Notes: generated by a model from the letters alone, not told the origin. A DNA stretch of 36,089 nucleotides from Chryseolinea sp. (GCA_025923195.1 JAICGJ010000041.1:1-36089), one strand, 5' to 3'; shown: positions 17,991-27,787, counted from the first letter of the stretch. Made by a program: numbers and translations.

Positions 17991-19967
17991 ATGGCAAAGA
18001 AAGCATCTTCAAAATCAACGGTATCAACTTCTGAAGGCTTCAGTTTGCTAACAGACTTTGATATTTACTTATTCAAATCCGGAAAGCATTACAAGCTATA
18101 TGAGAAGCTGGGTGCCCATGTCATCGACACAGATGAACATAAAGGAACCTATTTTGCCGTGTGGGCGCCAAATGCCCGGAGTGTTTCGGTACTGGGGAAT
18201 TTTAATCATTGGCAAGATAAGCAACATTCATTAGGCGCACGCTGGGATGAATCAGGAATATGGGAGGCTTTCTTCCCAGGTATCAATCACGGTGAGGCCT
18301 ATAAATTCGCTATTCATTCTATTACGGGAGATTACGTCGTGAAATCCGATCCGTTTGCCAGCTACTGCGAAACAGCGCCCAAGACCGCTTCGATCGTCTG
18401 GGAGTCAAAGTACGAATGGAAAGACAGTGCGTGGCTTTCGGAACGCCAGAAGGAAGCTGGAAAACCCAAGCCATATTCTGTATACGAGGTGCATTATGGC
18501 TCATGGCGACGAAAAGCTGAGGATGGTAACCGCTCACTAAACTATCCGGAGATGGCAAATGAGCTGGTCCAATACGTCCGCGATTTGGGGTTCACACATG
18601 TAGAATTTCTGCCTTTGATGGAGCATCCGTTCTTCGGCTCGTGGGGTTATCAAGTTACTGGATACTACGCGCCCACTAGCCGGTTCGGTAGCCCGGAGGA
18701 CTTTAAATATCTCATCGATTGCTTTCATCGGGAAGGTATCGGTGTGATTATGGATTGGGTGCCATCGCATTTTCCTGGCGACGATCATGGCCTCTTCAAA
18801 TTTGATGGTACATACTTGTACGAACACGAGGATCCTCGTAAGGGATTTCATCCCGACTGGAAGAGTTACATTTTTAATTATGGTCGCAATGAGGTAAGAT
18901 CATTTCTTATAAGCAACGCGTTGTTCTGGCTTGATCAATTTCACATCGATGGCCTGCGGGTAGATGCGGTAGCTTCGATGCTGTACCTAGATTATTCGCG
19001 GAAAGCCGGAGAATGGATACCCAACCAATTTGGCAGCAATGAAAATATCGAAGCTATCACTTTCTTGAAAGAAATGAATGAGGTTGTCTACAGTCACTTT
19101 CCCGATGCCATTACTATTGCCGAGGAGTCAACTTCCTGGACAGGTGTTTCGCGACCAACCTTCCTGGGAGGCCTTGGTTTTGGTCAAAAATGGATGATGG
19201 GATGGATGCATGACACGTTGAAGTATTTTAAGCTTGATCCAATACATAGAAAGTATCATCAAAATGAAATCACTTTCAGCATCATGTATGCTTTCATGGA
19301 AAATTTTATGCTTCCATTATCCCATGATGAAGTGGTTCACGGCAAGGGATCTTTATTAGGGAGGATGCCTGGCGATGAGTGGAAAAAATTTGCGAACCTG
19401 AGATTGCTCCTGGGCTATATGTTTATGCACCCCGGAACAAAACTTTTATTTATGGGCGGGGAATTTGGACAGTCGGCGGAGTGGAATCACGACCGAAGTC
19501 TAGACTGGCACTTGCTACAATACGAAGTCCACTCGGGGGTACAAAAACTAGTGCGTGACTTAAATGCGTTTTACAAATCTCAGCCCGCGCTATATAAATA
19601 TCAATTTGAGCATAAGGGATTTGAGTGGATTGATTATTCCGACAGTGATGGAAGTGTAATTTCATTTCAGCGTCAGGGCGACGTAAAGGAAGATCTTCTA
19701 ATAGTTGTGTGTCATTTCACGCCCGAGGTTCGCCACCATTATAGAGTGGGTGTACCCTATCGCGGAACCTGGGTAGAAATATTTAGTTCTGACGATGAAA
19801 AATATTCCGGCAGCGGGCTGCTCAACATGACATCAATCATGACTTCACCCGTAAAATATCACGGCAGAGATTATTCTATTTCATTAACTTTACCTCCCTT
19901 AGGTATTACAGTATGGAAATTAGAAAGGGAAGTAAATGAGTTTGCGTTGGATGATCTAAGTACGTGA
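17991..19967 (+). CDS. glgB: 1,4-alpha-glucan branching enzyme
   Basis: A 658-residue cytoplasmic enzyme that introduces alpha-1,6 branches into glucan. An N-terminal CBM48 module (TYFAVWAPNARSVSVLGNFN, about 53-72) precedes the GH13 barrel. Branching-enzyme hallmarks are present: the EVHYGSW segment (about 167-173), nucleophile D325 in GLRVDAVASMLYLDYSR, acid/base E378 in IAEESTSW, and LSHDEVVHGKGSL. A Lys- and Ser-rich start (MAKKASSKST) is probably disordered. It lies 63 bp after the treS fusion and is most likely in the same operon, branching the chains extended by GlgE. Confidence 0.96.
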   Translation: MAKKASSKSTVSTSEGFSLLTDFDIYLFKSGKHYKLYEKLGAHVIDTDEHKGTYFAVWAPNARSVSVLGNFNHWQDKQHSLGARWDESGIWEAFFPGINHGEAYKFAIHSITGDYVVKSDPFASYCETAPKTASIVWESKYEWKDSAWLSERQKEAGKPKPYSVYEVHYGSWRRKAEDGNRSLNYPEMANELVQYVRDLGFTHVEFLPLMEHPFFGSWGYQVTGYYAPTSRFGSPEDFKYLIDCFHREGIGVIMDWVPSHFPGDDHGLFKFDGTYLYEHEDPRKGFHPDWKSYIFNYGRNEVRSFLISNALFWLDQFHIDGLRVDAVASMLYLDYSRKAGEWIPNQFGSNENIEAITFLKEMNEVVYSHFPDAITIAEESTSWTGVSRPTFLGGLGFGQKWMMGWMHDTLKYFKLDPIHRKYHQNEITFSIMYAFMENFMLPLSHDEVVHGKGSLLGRMPGDEWKKFANLRLLLGYMFMHPGTKLLFMGGEFGQSAEWNHDRSLDWHLLQYEVHSGVQKLVRDLNAFYKSQPALYKYQFEHKGFEWIDYSDSDGSVISFQRQGDVKEDLLIVVCHFTPEVRHHYRVGVPYRGTWVEIFSSDDEKYSGSGLLNMTSIMTSPVKYHGRDYSISLTLPPLGITVWKLEREVNEFALDDLST

Positions 19968-20090
19968 AACTTTATCAGGAATCTCTAATGTTATCCTTAC
20001 GGTTACTGGTAAAAGACAGTCGCAACCATTCTGAATCTAAGGTTTATTTTGTTGTGGTAATGGATAACAATTAAATAACGGCTAACGGAT

Positions 20091-22502
20091 TTGGAAAAAT
20101 ATATTTGTATTCATGGGCATTTTTACCAGCCTCCTCGTGAAAATGCCTGGCTTGAAGTAATAGAAGTCCAGGACTCAGCGCATCCTTATCATGACTGGAA
20201 TGAGCGAATTTCCGCTGAGTGCTATGCACCTAACACCGCATCCCGTATCTTAAATGAGCGCGGTGTAATCAAAAATATTATCAGCAACTATTCAAAGATC
20301 AGTTTCAATTTCGGCCCCACACTGCTTTCCTGGATGGAAGTCCACGAACCTGAAACCTATCAGGCCATCCTGAAGGCAGATCTTGAAAGTATTGCGCACT
20401 TTGGCGGGCACGGTTCGGCTATTGCTCAGGTTTACAACCACATGATTATGCCACTGGCGAACTCGAGGGACAAAGAGACACAAATTGTCTGGGGCATACG
20501 TGATTTCGAGTTTCGATTTAAACGGAAGCCTGAAGGTATGTGGCTGTCAGAAACGGCTGTAGATGAGGAGTCGCTTGAGCTACTGGCAAAACATGGGATA
20601 AAATTTACCATTCTCGCGCCGAGGCAGGCAAAGGCTATCAGGAAAAAGGGAGAATTAGTATGGAAGCCGGTTACAAGTAGTGACCTCGATACCAGACGGC
20701 CCTACAAATACACACTTCGATCGGGTCAGAGTATCGTGTTGTTCTTTTATGATGGTGAAATTTCCCAAGGCGTTGCTTTTAATGGGTTGTTAAATGACGG
20801 AAAAAAATTTGCTCACCGCTTACTTGAGGGATTTGACAGTCAATCTATCGAGCCACAGCTCGTGCATATCGCGACAGATGGTGAGACCTATGGGCACCAT
20901 CATAAGCACGGCGATATGGCGCTTGCTTACGCCTTGGATTACATCGAACGGTATAAACATTCACACGTGACGAATTATGCCCAGTTTCTGTCAATGTTTC
21001 CGCCAGTATACGAAGTTGAAATTCACCCAGACAGCTCCTGGAGCTGTGTTCACGGTATAGAGCGCTGGCGAAGCAATTGCGGATGTAATTCCGGTAAACC
21101 GAACTGGCACCAAATGTGGCGGAAGCCGCTCCGAGAAACGCTTGATTGGCTTCGGGAAGAGTTGATAGCTATTTATGAGAAGGAAACAGCTAACTTTCTA
21201 AGAGATCCATGGCTGGCAAGGGAGGACTATATTGATGTGATCCTGGATAGGGGAGACGAAACTTTTAACGCGTTCCTGAAAAAGCACGTCTTCGCGGATG
21301 TTGAACAAAATCGCATCTTGCGAATGATGGAAGTGCAGCGCAACGCGATGCTGATGTACACAAGCTGTGGCTGGTTTTTCGATGATTTGTCGGGAATTGA
21401 GACTACGCAGATTATGCAGTATGCTTGCCGCGCTATGCAGTTGGTAAGCCAGGTCAGCGACGTTAAGCTCGAGGAGGAATTCTTGAAAAGAATGGAGTTG
21501 GCGCCCAGCAATATTACCACGCTTGCCAACGGAAAGGAAGTCTATAAGAAATACGTTACCCCATCCAAAACAAATCTTCAACGTGTGGGAATGCATTATG
21601 CAGTTTCTTCCATATTTGAAGAAGATCCTGAGTCCTTTCCTGTATTTAATTATACAACACACAACGAGGTGTTTATACGAAAAGAGGCTGGCGAACAGAA
21701 ACTTGTTATTGGAATTACAAAAGTGAAATCCAACGTCACGCGCTCGGAAAAAAAATTTGCTTTTGCGGTAATTTACATGGGCCAGCATAATATCATTGGA
21801 AATATTTCCATTGATATGCAACCAGATAAGTTCATCATGATGCAATCGTCAATTGTCAAGGCATTTGAAGAAGCCAGGCTCGGAGACATCATCGGACTTA
21901 TGCAAACTTATTTTGGCCCGGAAAAATATACCATTTGGCAACTGTTCCAGGATGAAAAGCGCAAGGTATTTGATCTTATCACCTACCAGAGTATGCGCGA
22001 CCTGGAAAACTCCCTTCGCAGGATCTATAATCGCGACTATCCTTTGGTTATGGCTCTGGCCAACAACGACGCGCCAATCCCTAACGCGTATCGTACTACC
22101 TTTGAATATATTTTGAATGCGGATCTTACGAGATGTTTTCTGACCGAAAGAATTAATATAAGGCAGGTGGAACGTATTACGAATGAGTTGGTAAAGTGGA
22201 AACTAAAGATTGAAGATTCGGATCAGCTTGAACGCCTCGTGGGAGAAAGCATTATCAAAGAACTTAAACGGTTTAGCCTGGAGGGTGAGAATTATTCGCG
22301 TATCGAGCGCTTGAACAGGTTGTTCCCTCTTCTATTTAAACTGAATCTATCACCGAATCTCTACAAGAGCCAGAATCTGTATTTCGAAATGTCAAAGGCG
22401 AACCCTAAACATGACGGCCATTCGCCAGAGTGGATCAGGGAATTTGTGCTTCTGGGTGAAAATTTGAGAGTAAAAATCGAATATCCCTTGGTTAAGTATT
22501 GA
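20091..22502 (+). CDS. Glycoside hydrolase family 57 protein with DUF3536 domain
   Basis: An 803-residue cytoplasmic protein. It opens with the GH57 segment CIHGHFYQPPREN, and the two catalytic positions are recognisable: E154 in GMWLSETAVDEE (nucleophile) and D263 in IATDGETYGHHH (acid/base). The C-terminal part, from about residue 500, matches the DUF3536 region. The start must be the TTG at 20091: an in-frame stop lies at 20076 with no ATG between, and the conserved HGHFYQPP motif follows within nine residues. GH57 enzymes are alpha-glucan active (amylases, transferases, branching enzymes), but the activity of the DUF3536 type is unknown to me. It follows glgB by 123 bp, suggesting a glycogen-modifying role. 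Confidence 0.9.
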   Translation: MEKYICIHGHFYQPPRENAWLEVIEVQDSAHPYHDWNERISAECYAPNTASRILNERGVIKNIISNYSKISFNFGPTLLSWMEVHEPETYQAILKADLESIAHFGGHGSAIAQVYNHMIMPLANSRDKETQIVWGIRDFEFRFKRKPEGMWLSETAVDEESLELLAKHGIKFTILAPRQAKAIRKKGELVWKPVTSSDLDTRRPYKYTLRSGQSIVLFFYDGEISQGVAFNGLLNDGKKFAHRLLEGFDSQSIEPQLVHIATDGETYGHHHKHGDMALAYALDYIERYKHSHVTNYAQFLSMFPPVYEVEIHPDSSWSCVHGIERWRSNCGCNSGKPNWHQMWRKPLRETLDWLREELIAIYEKETANFLRDPWLAREDYIDVILDRGDETFNAFLKKHVFADVEQNRILRMMEVQRNAMLMYTSCGWFFDDLSGIETTQIMQYACRAMQLVSQVSDVKLEEEFLKRMELAPSNITTLANGKEVYKKYVTPSKTNLQRVGMHYAVSSIFEEDPESFPVFNYTTHNEVFIRKEAGEQKLVIGITKVKSNVTRSEKKFAFAVIYMGQHNIIGNISIDMQPDKFIMMQSSIVKAFEEARLGDIIGLMQTYFGPEKYTIWQLFQDEKRKVFDLITYQSMRDLENSLRRIYNRDYPLVMALANNDAPIPNAYRTTFEYILNADLTRCFLTERINIRQVERITNELVKWKLKIEDSDQLERLVGESIIKELKRFSLEGENYSRIERLNRLFPLLFKLNLSPNLYKSQNLYFEMSKANPKHDGHSPEWIREFVLLGENLRVKIEYPLVKY

Positions 22503-22521
22503 GGTATGGGTAATTTCTGAT

Positions 22522-23094
22522 GTGGAACCGCCCCCTAATTTTCACAAAAATCAGCAACGGATCGGATTGATTGCCTTGCTGTTCGTTATTGTGCATGTTG
22601 TGTTTAGTGCCTATGTTTCACTTGCACCCCAACGCATGATCCCGCGGAACACGATTATGGATGTATACAGGCACCTCGTTGCCCTGGGTCCTTTCTTTAC
22701 CGAATCGCGTATAACTTATTCTCATTTCATGGCTGTGAAGTACAAACAGAGTGATACGTGGTCGCCGATACAGGAGTTCAGTAAGATCTATTTTTCTAAT
22801 TATAACCGCTTCCCATGGCGTCTTGACAACCTTGCCTACGTAAGCTACGAAAAACAACTAGTCTACGAAGTAGCAGCCATTGGGGATGGAAAGTCATTTG
22901 ACGCCATTAAAAATAATGATGCATTTCGCGAGTTGAATTCGTATCTGATGCACGTATTGCTGCCGCAAACCATTGACTCAGTGGAGCTGACATGTGGTTT
23001 CGACTATTATGATCCCTCTTCAAGATCATATAAACCTGACACACTTTTTGTGTTTACCTATGATCCAAAGGGTGTTGCTAATGCTAAGGAATAG
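22522..23094 (+). CDS. Single-span membrane protein of unknown function, HTTM partner
   Basis: A 190-residue protein with a GTG start at 22522; no usable in-frame ATG exists before residue 39. One hydrophobic segment (about 14-32) is followed by a soluble, probably extracytoplasmic domain rich in aromatic residues (for example WRLDNLAYVSYEKQLVYEV). I do not recognise a family. Its stop overlaps the HTTM-family gene by 14 bp, so the two are translationally linked and probably work together in the membrane. It begins 19 bp after the GH57 gene and may be co-transcribed with it. Confidence 0.75.
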   Translation: MEPPPNFHKNQQRIGLIALLFVIVHVVFSAYVSLAPQRMIPRNTIMDVYRHLVALGPFFTESRITYSHFMAVKYKQSDTWSPIQEFSKIYFSNYNRFPWRLDNLAYVSYEKQLVYEVAAIGDGKSFDAIKNNDAFRELNSYLMHVLLPQTIDSVELTCGFDYYDPSSRSYKPDTLFVFTYDPKGVANAKE

Positions 23095-23947
23095 AATCAC
23101 CGAACTCAGCCTTTATTGGGTAAAAGATTTTAACAACCCAATGTCGGCGAGAATATTCTTCAACGCTCTTCTACTTCTAACATTTGTAAAGATTGGACTG
23201 TTGTGGCGCTTCTCTCACCAGGTATTGGAGCATCACAAAATGACGCTGCCACGATCCTGGTTGGGGAAGGTCATGCTTGCGCCTTCATTCCTTGCCGATT
23301 GGAACGCGGATATCTTTTTTAGTATAGCTTTGACGTTTTTGATTATTGCCTTTTTTCTTCAACCGCATTATCTAACCACGCTACTTTACTTTTGGCTCAC
23401 GCTAAATTTATACGTGGTATACTTGCCATTTGCCAGCGGGTCAGATATGGTCATGTTCATGCTCGCCTTATGGCTTATCCCAGTGGCTACCCGCCCGCGA
23501 ATTTCTTCAGAGAACGGACGCATTTGCCAAAAGGCGCTTTTCAATGTGGGACTATTTTTATGCCAGCTGCAGGTTGTGTTCATATATTTTATATCGGGTG
23601 CCGACAAGCTCCAAAATGCAGCCTGGAGGTCGGGCATTGCGTTCGACTATATTACACACCTTAATACCATGTTTAACCCGGTGCTCACGGGAAGCTTTAG
23701 CAATCCGCTGGTCCACCTGTTGTTTTCGTGGGCTATCATTCTTTTTGAGTTGGGCTTTGCCGTTCTGGTTTGGTTTGACAGGACAAGGCTGACGACGCTT
23801 GCGGCAGGAATTTTATTCCACCTTTTGATATGGACTGTGATGAGCCTGCCCGACTTTGCGGGCATTATGATGGTCTCGTATCTGGTATTCTTAAAAGACA
23901 GTGAACTTCGTCGCTTTCGAAAACTGGTCAGACGATTGCTTCCTTGA
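23081..23947 (+). CDS. HTTM (VKGC-like) family integral membrane protein
   Basis: A 288-residue polytopic membrane protein with about six or seven hydrophobic spans. The segment YFISGADKLQNAAWRSGIAF (about 170-190) matches the family pattern of a small-residue turn, then K-L, then W-R-x-G-x-A. The later stretch with FDRTRLTTLAAGILFH is also typical of the horizontally transferred transmembrane (HTTM) domain related to vitamin K-dependent gamma-carboxylase. No attached soluble lipase or carboxylase domain is present. The frame is open further upstream, but the ATG at 23081 gives the expected N-terminus and a 14-bp overlap with its partner. Its 3' end overlaps the convergent glucokinase gene by 20 bp. 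Function is unknown. Confidence 0.78.
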   Translation: MLRNRITELSLYWVKDFNNPMSARIFFNALLLLTFVKIGLLWRFSHQVLEHHKMTLPRSWLGKVMLAPSFLADWNADIFFSIALTFLIIAFFLQPHYLTTLLYFWLTLNLYVVYLPFASGSDMVMFMLALWLIPVATRPRISSENGRICQKALFNVGLFLCQLQVVFIYFISGADKLQNAAWRSGIAFDYITHLNTMFNPVLTGSFSNPLVHLLFSWAIILFELGFAVLVWFDRTRLTTLAAGILFHLLIWTVMSLPDFAGIMMVSYLVFLKDSELRRFRKLVRRLLP

Positions 23948-24911
23948 GTTGGGTGTTGTCAAGGTAATTCCATACTAGGCTGCTCGCGCCTAAAATTGGC
24001 GCTGCCTGGTTCTGTAAACCGGATGGAAGTACCTTAATCTTCCCGCGGAACAAAGGCATCAAATTAGCCTCCATATGTCTGATTGTGGGTTTAAAGATCA
24101 GGTCGCCGGCCAGAGACAGCCCTCCAAAAAGGAAAATTGCCTCAGGGTCTGTGTGTACAACCGTTTCGGCTAATTTCATTCCTAGTATTCGGCCGGTGTA
24201 TTCAAAGGCTGCCAGCGCTACAATATCGCCTCGAACGGCAGACTCGGTGATCATCTTGGTTGTAAGATTATCAAAACTGATTCCTCGAAGTTCACTGGGC
24301 TCCAAGTGATCCGCCAATAATTTGTATACGGTGCGTTTGATCCCAGTTGCTGATACGTAGGTCTCCAGGCAACCTCGCTTTCCGCAGTTGCAGAAACGGC
24401 CTGCCGGATTCACAGAAGTGTGGCCGACCTCGCCTGCGATTCCATGCTTTCCGTTCAAAAGCTGACCATTCGTGACAAAACCACTTCCGAGGCCAGTACC
24501 CAACGTAATCACAACAAAGTCTCTCATGCCTTTGGCGGCTCCGTAAACCATCTCGCCCACAGCCGCTGCGTTGGCGTCATTGGTAATAATAGCCGGAAGG
24601 TCGAATTCCTGCTTGATCATATCAGCCAACGGGATAATTCCTTTCCACTTAAGGTTCGTGGCGCGTTCAATGGTACCTTTATAATAGTTACCATTAGCGG
24701 CTCCAACTCCCACGCCCATCAGCTTATGATCGCCGGATACAGATTTTATAGCTTCCTTTAAAGCTTTCGATAGCCCGGCAAAATAATCCTTGAACTCTTC
24801 GTACTGGGCAGTGGAGATGCTACCTTGAACAACAACATTACCTTGCCGGTCCACAATACCATATTTTGTGTTGGTTCCTCCAATGTCAATCCCTATTGTT
24901 AGCTCTCTCAT
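23928..24911 (-). CDS. glk: ROK-family glucokinase
   Basis: A 327-residue cytoplasmic kinase. The ATP-binding loop DIGGTNTKYG is at 9-18, catalytic D112 sits in ITNDANAAAVGE, and the ROK glucose/zinc motif is complete: E161, H164 (GEVGHT), C174, C176 and C181 in CNCGKRGCLE. It should phosphorylate glucose to glucose-6-phosphate with ATP; other hexoses are possible, as in all ROK kinases. The frame is open to 24953, but the ATG at 24911 starts directly at the family's first strand and does not intrude into pfkA. It begins 19 bp after pfkA and is the last gene of the glycolytic operon. Confidence 0.92.
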   Translation of the reverse strand: MRELTIGIDIGGTNTKYGIVDRQGNVVVQGSISTAQYEEFKDYFAGLSKALKEAIKSVSGDHKLMGVGVGAANGNYYKGTIERATNLKWKGIIPLADMIKQEFDLPAIITNDANAAAVGEMVYGAAKGMRDFVVITLGTGLGSGFVTNGQLLNGKHGIAGEVGHTSVNPAGRFCNCGKRGCLETYVSATGIKRTVYKLLADHLEPSELRGISFDNLTTKMITESAVRGDIVALAAFEYTGRILGMKLAETVVHTDPEAIFLFGGLSLAGDLIFKPTIRHMEANLMPLFRGKIKVLPSGLQNQAAPILGASSLVWNYLDNTQLKEAIV

Positions 24912-24930
24912 ATTGCTCTTAATTGGTGTG

Positions 24931-25914
24931 TTATATGGACAGGATCTTTGCAATTCTCAATGCTTCGCTGTCAATAGCATGATGTTTACTCATGATGTCG
25001 TCAAAGCGGTTGTACACCATTTTCTTATCGTTAACGCCAACCATCACGTCTGAGTGACCTTCAAGTAAGCCTTCCACGGCGGCTACACCCATCCGCGATG
25101 CGAGTACCCTATCGAAGTATGTCGGTGAACCACCCCGTTGTAAATGCCCTAGCACTGTAACTTTGATGTCAAAATAATTAGAGCGGGCAGCAACTTGTTT
25201 CGCCAAAGAATGAGCATCTCCGATTTTTGAACCTTCTGCAACAACTATTAAGTTTGAGCTCTTGCTTGTCTTGCCACCTTCGCCCAGAACGCTGTAAAGT
25301 TGGTCGAACGTTATATTCTCTTCCGGTATGATGATCGCTGCCGCACCTCCGGCGATTCCGCTGTTAATGGCAATGTATCCCGAGTTTCTGCCCATCACTT
25401 CAATAAAAAACAAACGGTTATGCGACAGGGCAGTGTCCCTAATGCGGTCTATCGCCTCCACTGCAATATTCGTCGCTGTATCGTACCCAATCGTATAATC
25501 TGTCCCTGCCAGGTCATTATCTATAGTACCCGGAATGCATATGGAGGGCAACTGAAACTGTTCGTATAGCTTGTGAAGACCCGTAAAAGTTCCATCTCCA
25601 CCGATGGCAATCAGCGCGTTAATTCCTTCCTTTTGAAGATTGTTGTATGCTTTTTCACGTCCTTCTGTTGTCTTGAATTCCTCACTCCGAGCCGTCTTTA
25701 AGATGGTGCCACCGCGTTGCAGAATATTCCCTACAGAGCGTGCACCAAGCTTTACGATATCGCCATCAATCATACCCTCATATCCCCGCATAATGCCAAA
25801 GCACTCCTTCTTGTAATAGGCACACGCTCTTACCACGGCACGGATAGCCGCATTCATTCCCGGAGCATCTCCACCGGATGTGAAGACCCCAATTCGCGAA
25901 ATTTTATTGACCAT
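24931..25914 (-). CDS. pfkA: ATP-dependent 6-phosphofructokinase
   Basis: A 327-residue cytoplasmic enzyme that phosphorylates fructose-6-phosphate to fructose-1,6-bisphosphate. Motifs: TSGGDAPGMNAAIR (12-25), GGDGTF (105-110) for ATP and Mg2+, TIDNDLAGTDYTIG with catalytic D132, and MGRNSGYIA (174-182). Gly at the GGDG position indicates ATP rather than pyrophosphate as phosphoryl donor. The effector-site segments of bacterial PfkA, such as VLGHLQRGG, are present, so allosteric control is likely. It lies between pgi (59 bp upstream) and the glucokinase (19 bp downstream). Confidence 0.96.
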   Translation of the reverse strand: MVNKISRIGVFTSGGDAPGMNAAIRAVVRACAYYKKECFGIMRGYEGMIDGDIVKLGARSVGNILQRGGTILKTARSEEFKTTEGREKAYNNLQKEGINALIAIGGDGTFTGLHKLYEQFQLPSICIPGTIDNDLAGTDYTIGYDTATNIAVEAIDRIRDTALSHNRLFFIEVMGRNSGYIAINSGIAGGAAAIIIPEENITFDQLYSVLGEGGKTSKSSNLIVVAEGSKIGDAHSLAKQVAARSNYFDIKVTVLGHLQRGGSPTYFDRVLASRMGVAAVEGLLEGHSDVMVGVNDKKMVYNRFDDIMSKHHAIDSEALRIAKILSI

Positions 25915-25973
25915 TAATATCTAAAATCCCATAAAAATAACGTACCGAGCGTACTTTGCAACACACTATTTAA

Positions 25974-27626
25974 TCAATTGAATTTCAAACGTTTGAAATA
26001 ATTGATTAACCCATTTGTTGAAGAATCATGTGAACTAATTTCTTCAGCCGATTTTAGCTCGGGCAGGATTTTTTTTGCCAGGACTTTACCCAACTCTACA
26101 CCCCACTGATCGAAGCTAAAAATATTCCAAATCACACCTTGAACAAAAATTTTATGTTCGTAAAGAGCAACCAGACTACCCAACGTCCGCGGTGTAAGAA
26201 GCTTGAAGATTATGCTATTACTAGGTCTGTTGCCATCGAAGATACGGAATGGTGCATGCCACTTGACCATTTCTGGAGTCATACCCGACGCCCGTAATTC
26301 TTCCTGAACTTCTTCGTAAGTTTTGCCCTTCATAAGGGCTTCAGTCTGAGCAAAAAAATTCGAGAGCAACTTGTCGTGATGATCACCAGAAGGATTTTGA
26401 CTAATGGCTGGAGCAATGAAGTCGCAGGGTATTAGTTTAGTTCCCTGATGGATTAGTTGATAGAATGCATGCTGGCCATTCGTCCCGGGCTCACCCCAAA
26501 TGATAGGACCCGTCTGATAGGTTACGGGTTTCCCGGTACGATCAATGGATTTGCCATTGCTTTCCATGTTCCCTTGTTGAAAGTAGGCGGCGAACCTGTG
26601 AAGATATTGATCGTAGGGAAGAATTGCCTCCGAAGCAGTGCCAAAAAAATTGTTGTACCAAATTCCTATGAGAGCAAGAATAACTGGAATATTTTTTTCA
26701 AAGGGCTCGTTTTTGAAATGATTGTCCATCGCATTCGCACCCTCTAATAGTTTCTCAAAGTTTTCAAACCCAATTGTGCATGCGATAGACAAACCAATGG
26801 ATGACCACAATGAATACCGTCCGCCAACCCAGTCCCAAAAGACAAACATATTTTGTGGATCTATTCCGAATCTGGCTACCTGCTCCTGATTTGTTGAAAC
26901 GGCAACAAAATGTTTGGCTACCTCGCCCTTGTTGTCGGTATTTTCAAGAAACCATGAGCGCGCAGACTCTGCATTTGTCATTGTCTCCTGAGTCGTAAAA
27001 GTCTTTGAAGCGATAATGAATAGGGTGGTCTCTGGATCGACGTTCTTAAGTGTTTCAACGATATGGGTACCATCTACATTGGATACGAAATGAGGTCTGA
27101 TATTTTGCCAATAGGGTTGCAAGGCTTCGGTTACCATGTATGGGCCAAGATCAGAACCGCCGATCCCAATGTTCACAATATCAGTGATTCGTTTCCCCGT
27201 GTATCCCTTCCACCGGCCTTGAAGCAAATTTTCAGAGAAGGTTTTCATTTGAGTGAGTACACGGTTCACCTCGGGCATGATATCCTCACCGTTGGAAAGT
27301 ATTGGTGTATTTGAACGATTGCGCAAGGCAATATGTAAGACAGCTCTGTCTTCGGTTTGATTGATCTTGTCGCCGTTAAACATGGCCCTGATAGCCTCCT
27401 TCAATTCTACTTCGTTGGCCAATGCTATAAGATCCTGCATGGTCTCTTCTATTATCAGATTTTTGGAGTAGTCTACCAGGATGTCGTCAAACATGATGTG
27501 CATCTTTGCGAATCGCTGAGGATCTTCCAAAAAAAGCTCGCGCATTGAGGTTGCCTGTAGTGACAAGAATTGTATTTCAAGTCGGCGCCAGGCGGAAGTT
27601 TCAGTAGGATTATGGATCGGTAACAT
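25974..27626 (-). CDS. pgi: Glucose-6-phosphate isomerase
   Basis: A 550-residue cytoplasmic enzyme interconverting glucose-6-phosphate and fructose-6-phosphate. It is of the long form used by many bacteria. Signature segments are [12 protein letters not shown] (154-165), SKTFTTQET (207-215), [11 protein letters not shown] (268-278) and [15 protein letters not shown], with catalytic E379 and H386. [12 protein letters not shown] near the C-terminus carries the catalytic lysine. It is the first gene of the pgi-pfkA-glucokinase operon. It diverges from the large adhesin-like gene over 161 bp in which no clear -7 element was found. Confidence 0.97.
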   Translation of the reverse strand: MLPIHNPTETSAWRRLEIQFLSLQATSMRELFLEDPQRFAKMHIMFDDILVDYSKNLIIEETMQDLIALANEVELKEAIRAMFNGDKINQTEDRAVLHIALRNRSNTPILSNGEDIMPEVNRVLTQMKTFSENLLQGRWKGYTGKRITDIVNIGIGGSDLGPYMVTEALQPYWQNIRPHFVSNVDGTHIVETLKNVDPETTLFIIASKTFTTQETMTNAESARSWFLENTDNKGEVAKHFVAVSTNQEQVARFGIDPQNMFVFWDWVGGRYSLWSSIGLSIACTIGFENFEKLLEGANAMDNHFKNEPFEKNIPVILALIGIWYNNFFGTASEAILPYDQYLHRFAAYFQQGNMESNGKSIDRTGKPVTYQTGPIIWGEPGTNGQHAFYQLIHQGTKLIPCDFIAPAISQNPSGDHHDKLLSNFFAQTEALMKGKTYEEVQEELRASGMTPEMVKWHAPFRIFDGNRPSNSIIFKLLTPRTLGSLVALYEHKIFVQGVIWNIFSFDQWGVELGKVLAKKILPELKSAEEISSHDSSTNGLINYFKRLKFN

Positions 27627-27724
27627 AGATATTATAAAGGATCTTGGCGTGAAGATAGGTTTTGGGTTTATCCTGCGGAAAGAATAAAGAAGGTTTGTTG
27701 CCCTATTGATTTATATTAAGCGAT

Positions 27725-27745
27725 AAGCTTACTTTAAGCTTTTTT
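27725..27745. other. Hairpin with T tract in the pgi/adhesin divergent region
   Basis: AAGCTTA (27725-27731) and TAAGCTT (27735-27741) form a perfect 7-bp stem around a 3-base loop, followed by TTTT on the plus strand. It lies between divergent genes, so it does not terminate either. It could act in a 5' leader, as a regulator site, or be chance. Confidence 0.35.
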
Positions 27746-27787
27746 ACGGTATATAGGGGATAAAAATCAACGCAAACACCGTTTAGC

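Noticed and set aside
19989-20059. Inverted TGTTATCC / GGATAACA pair in the glgB-GH57 gap
   Set aside because: Eight matching bases with a spacer of more than 50 bases in AT-rich DNA; too weak to call an operator or hairpin.
21198-21845. 215-codon minus-strand open frame inside the GH57 gene
   Set aside because: Antisense shadow; the plus-strand frame is continuous and conserved.
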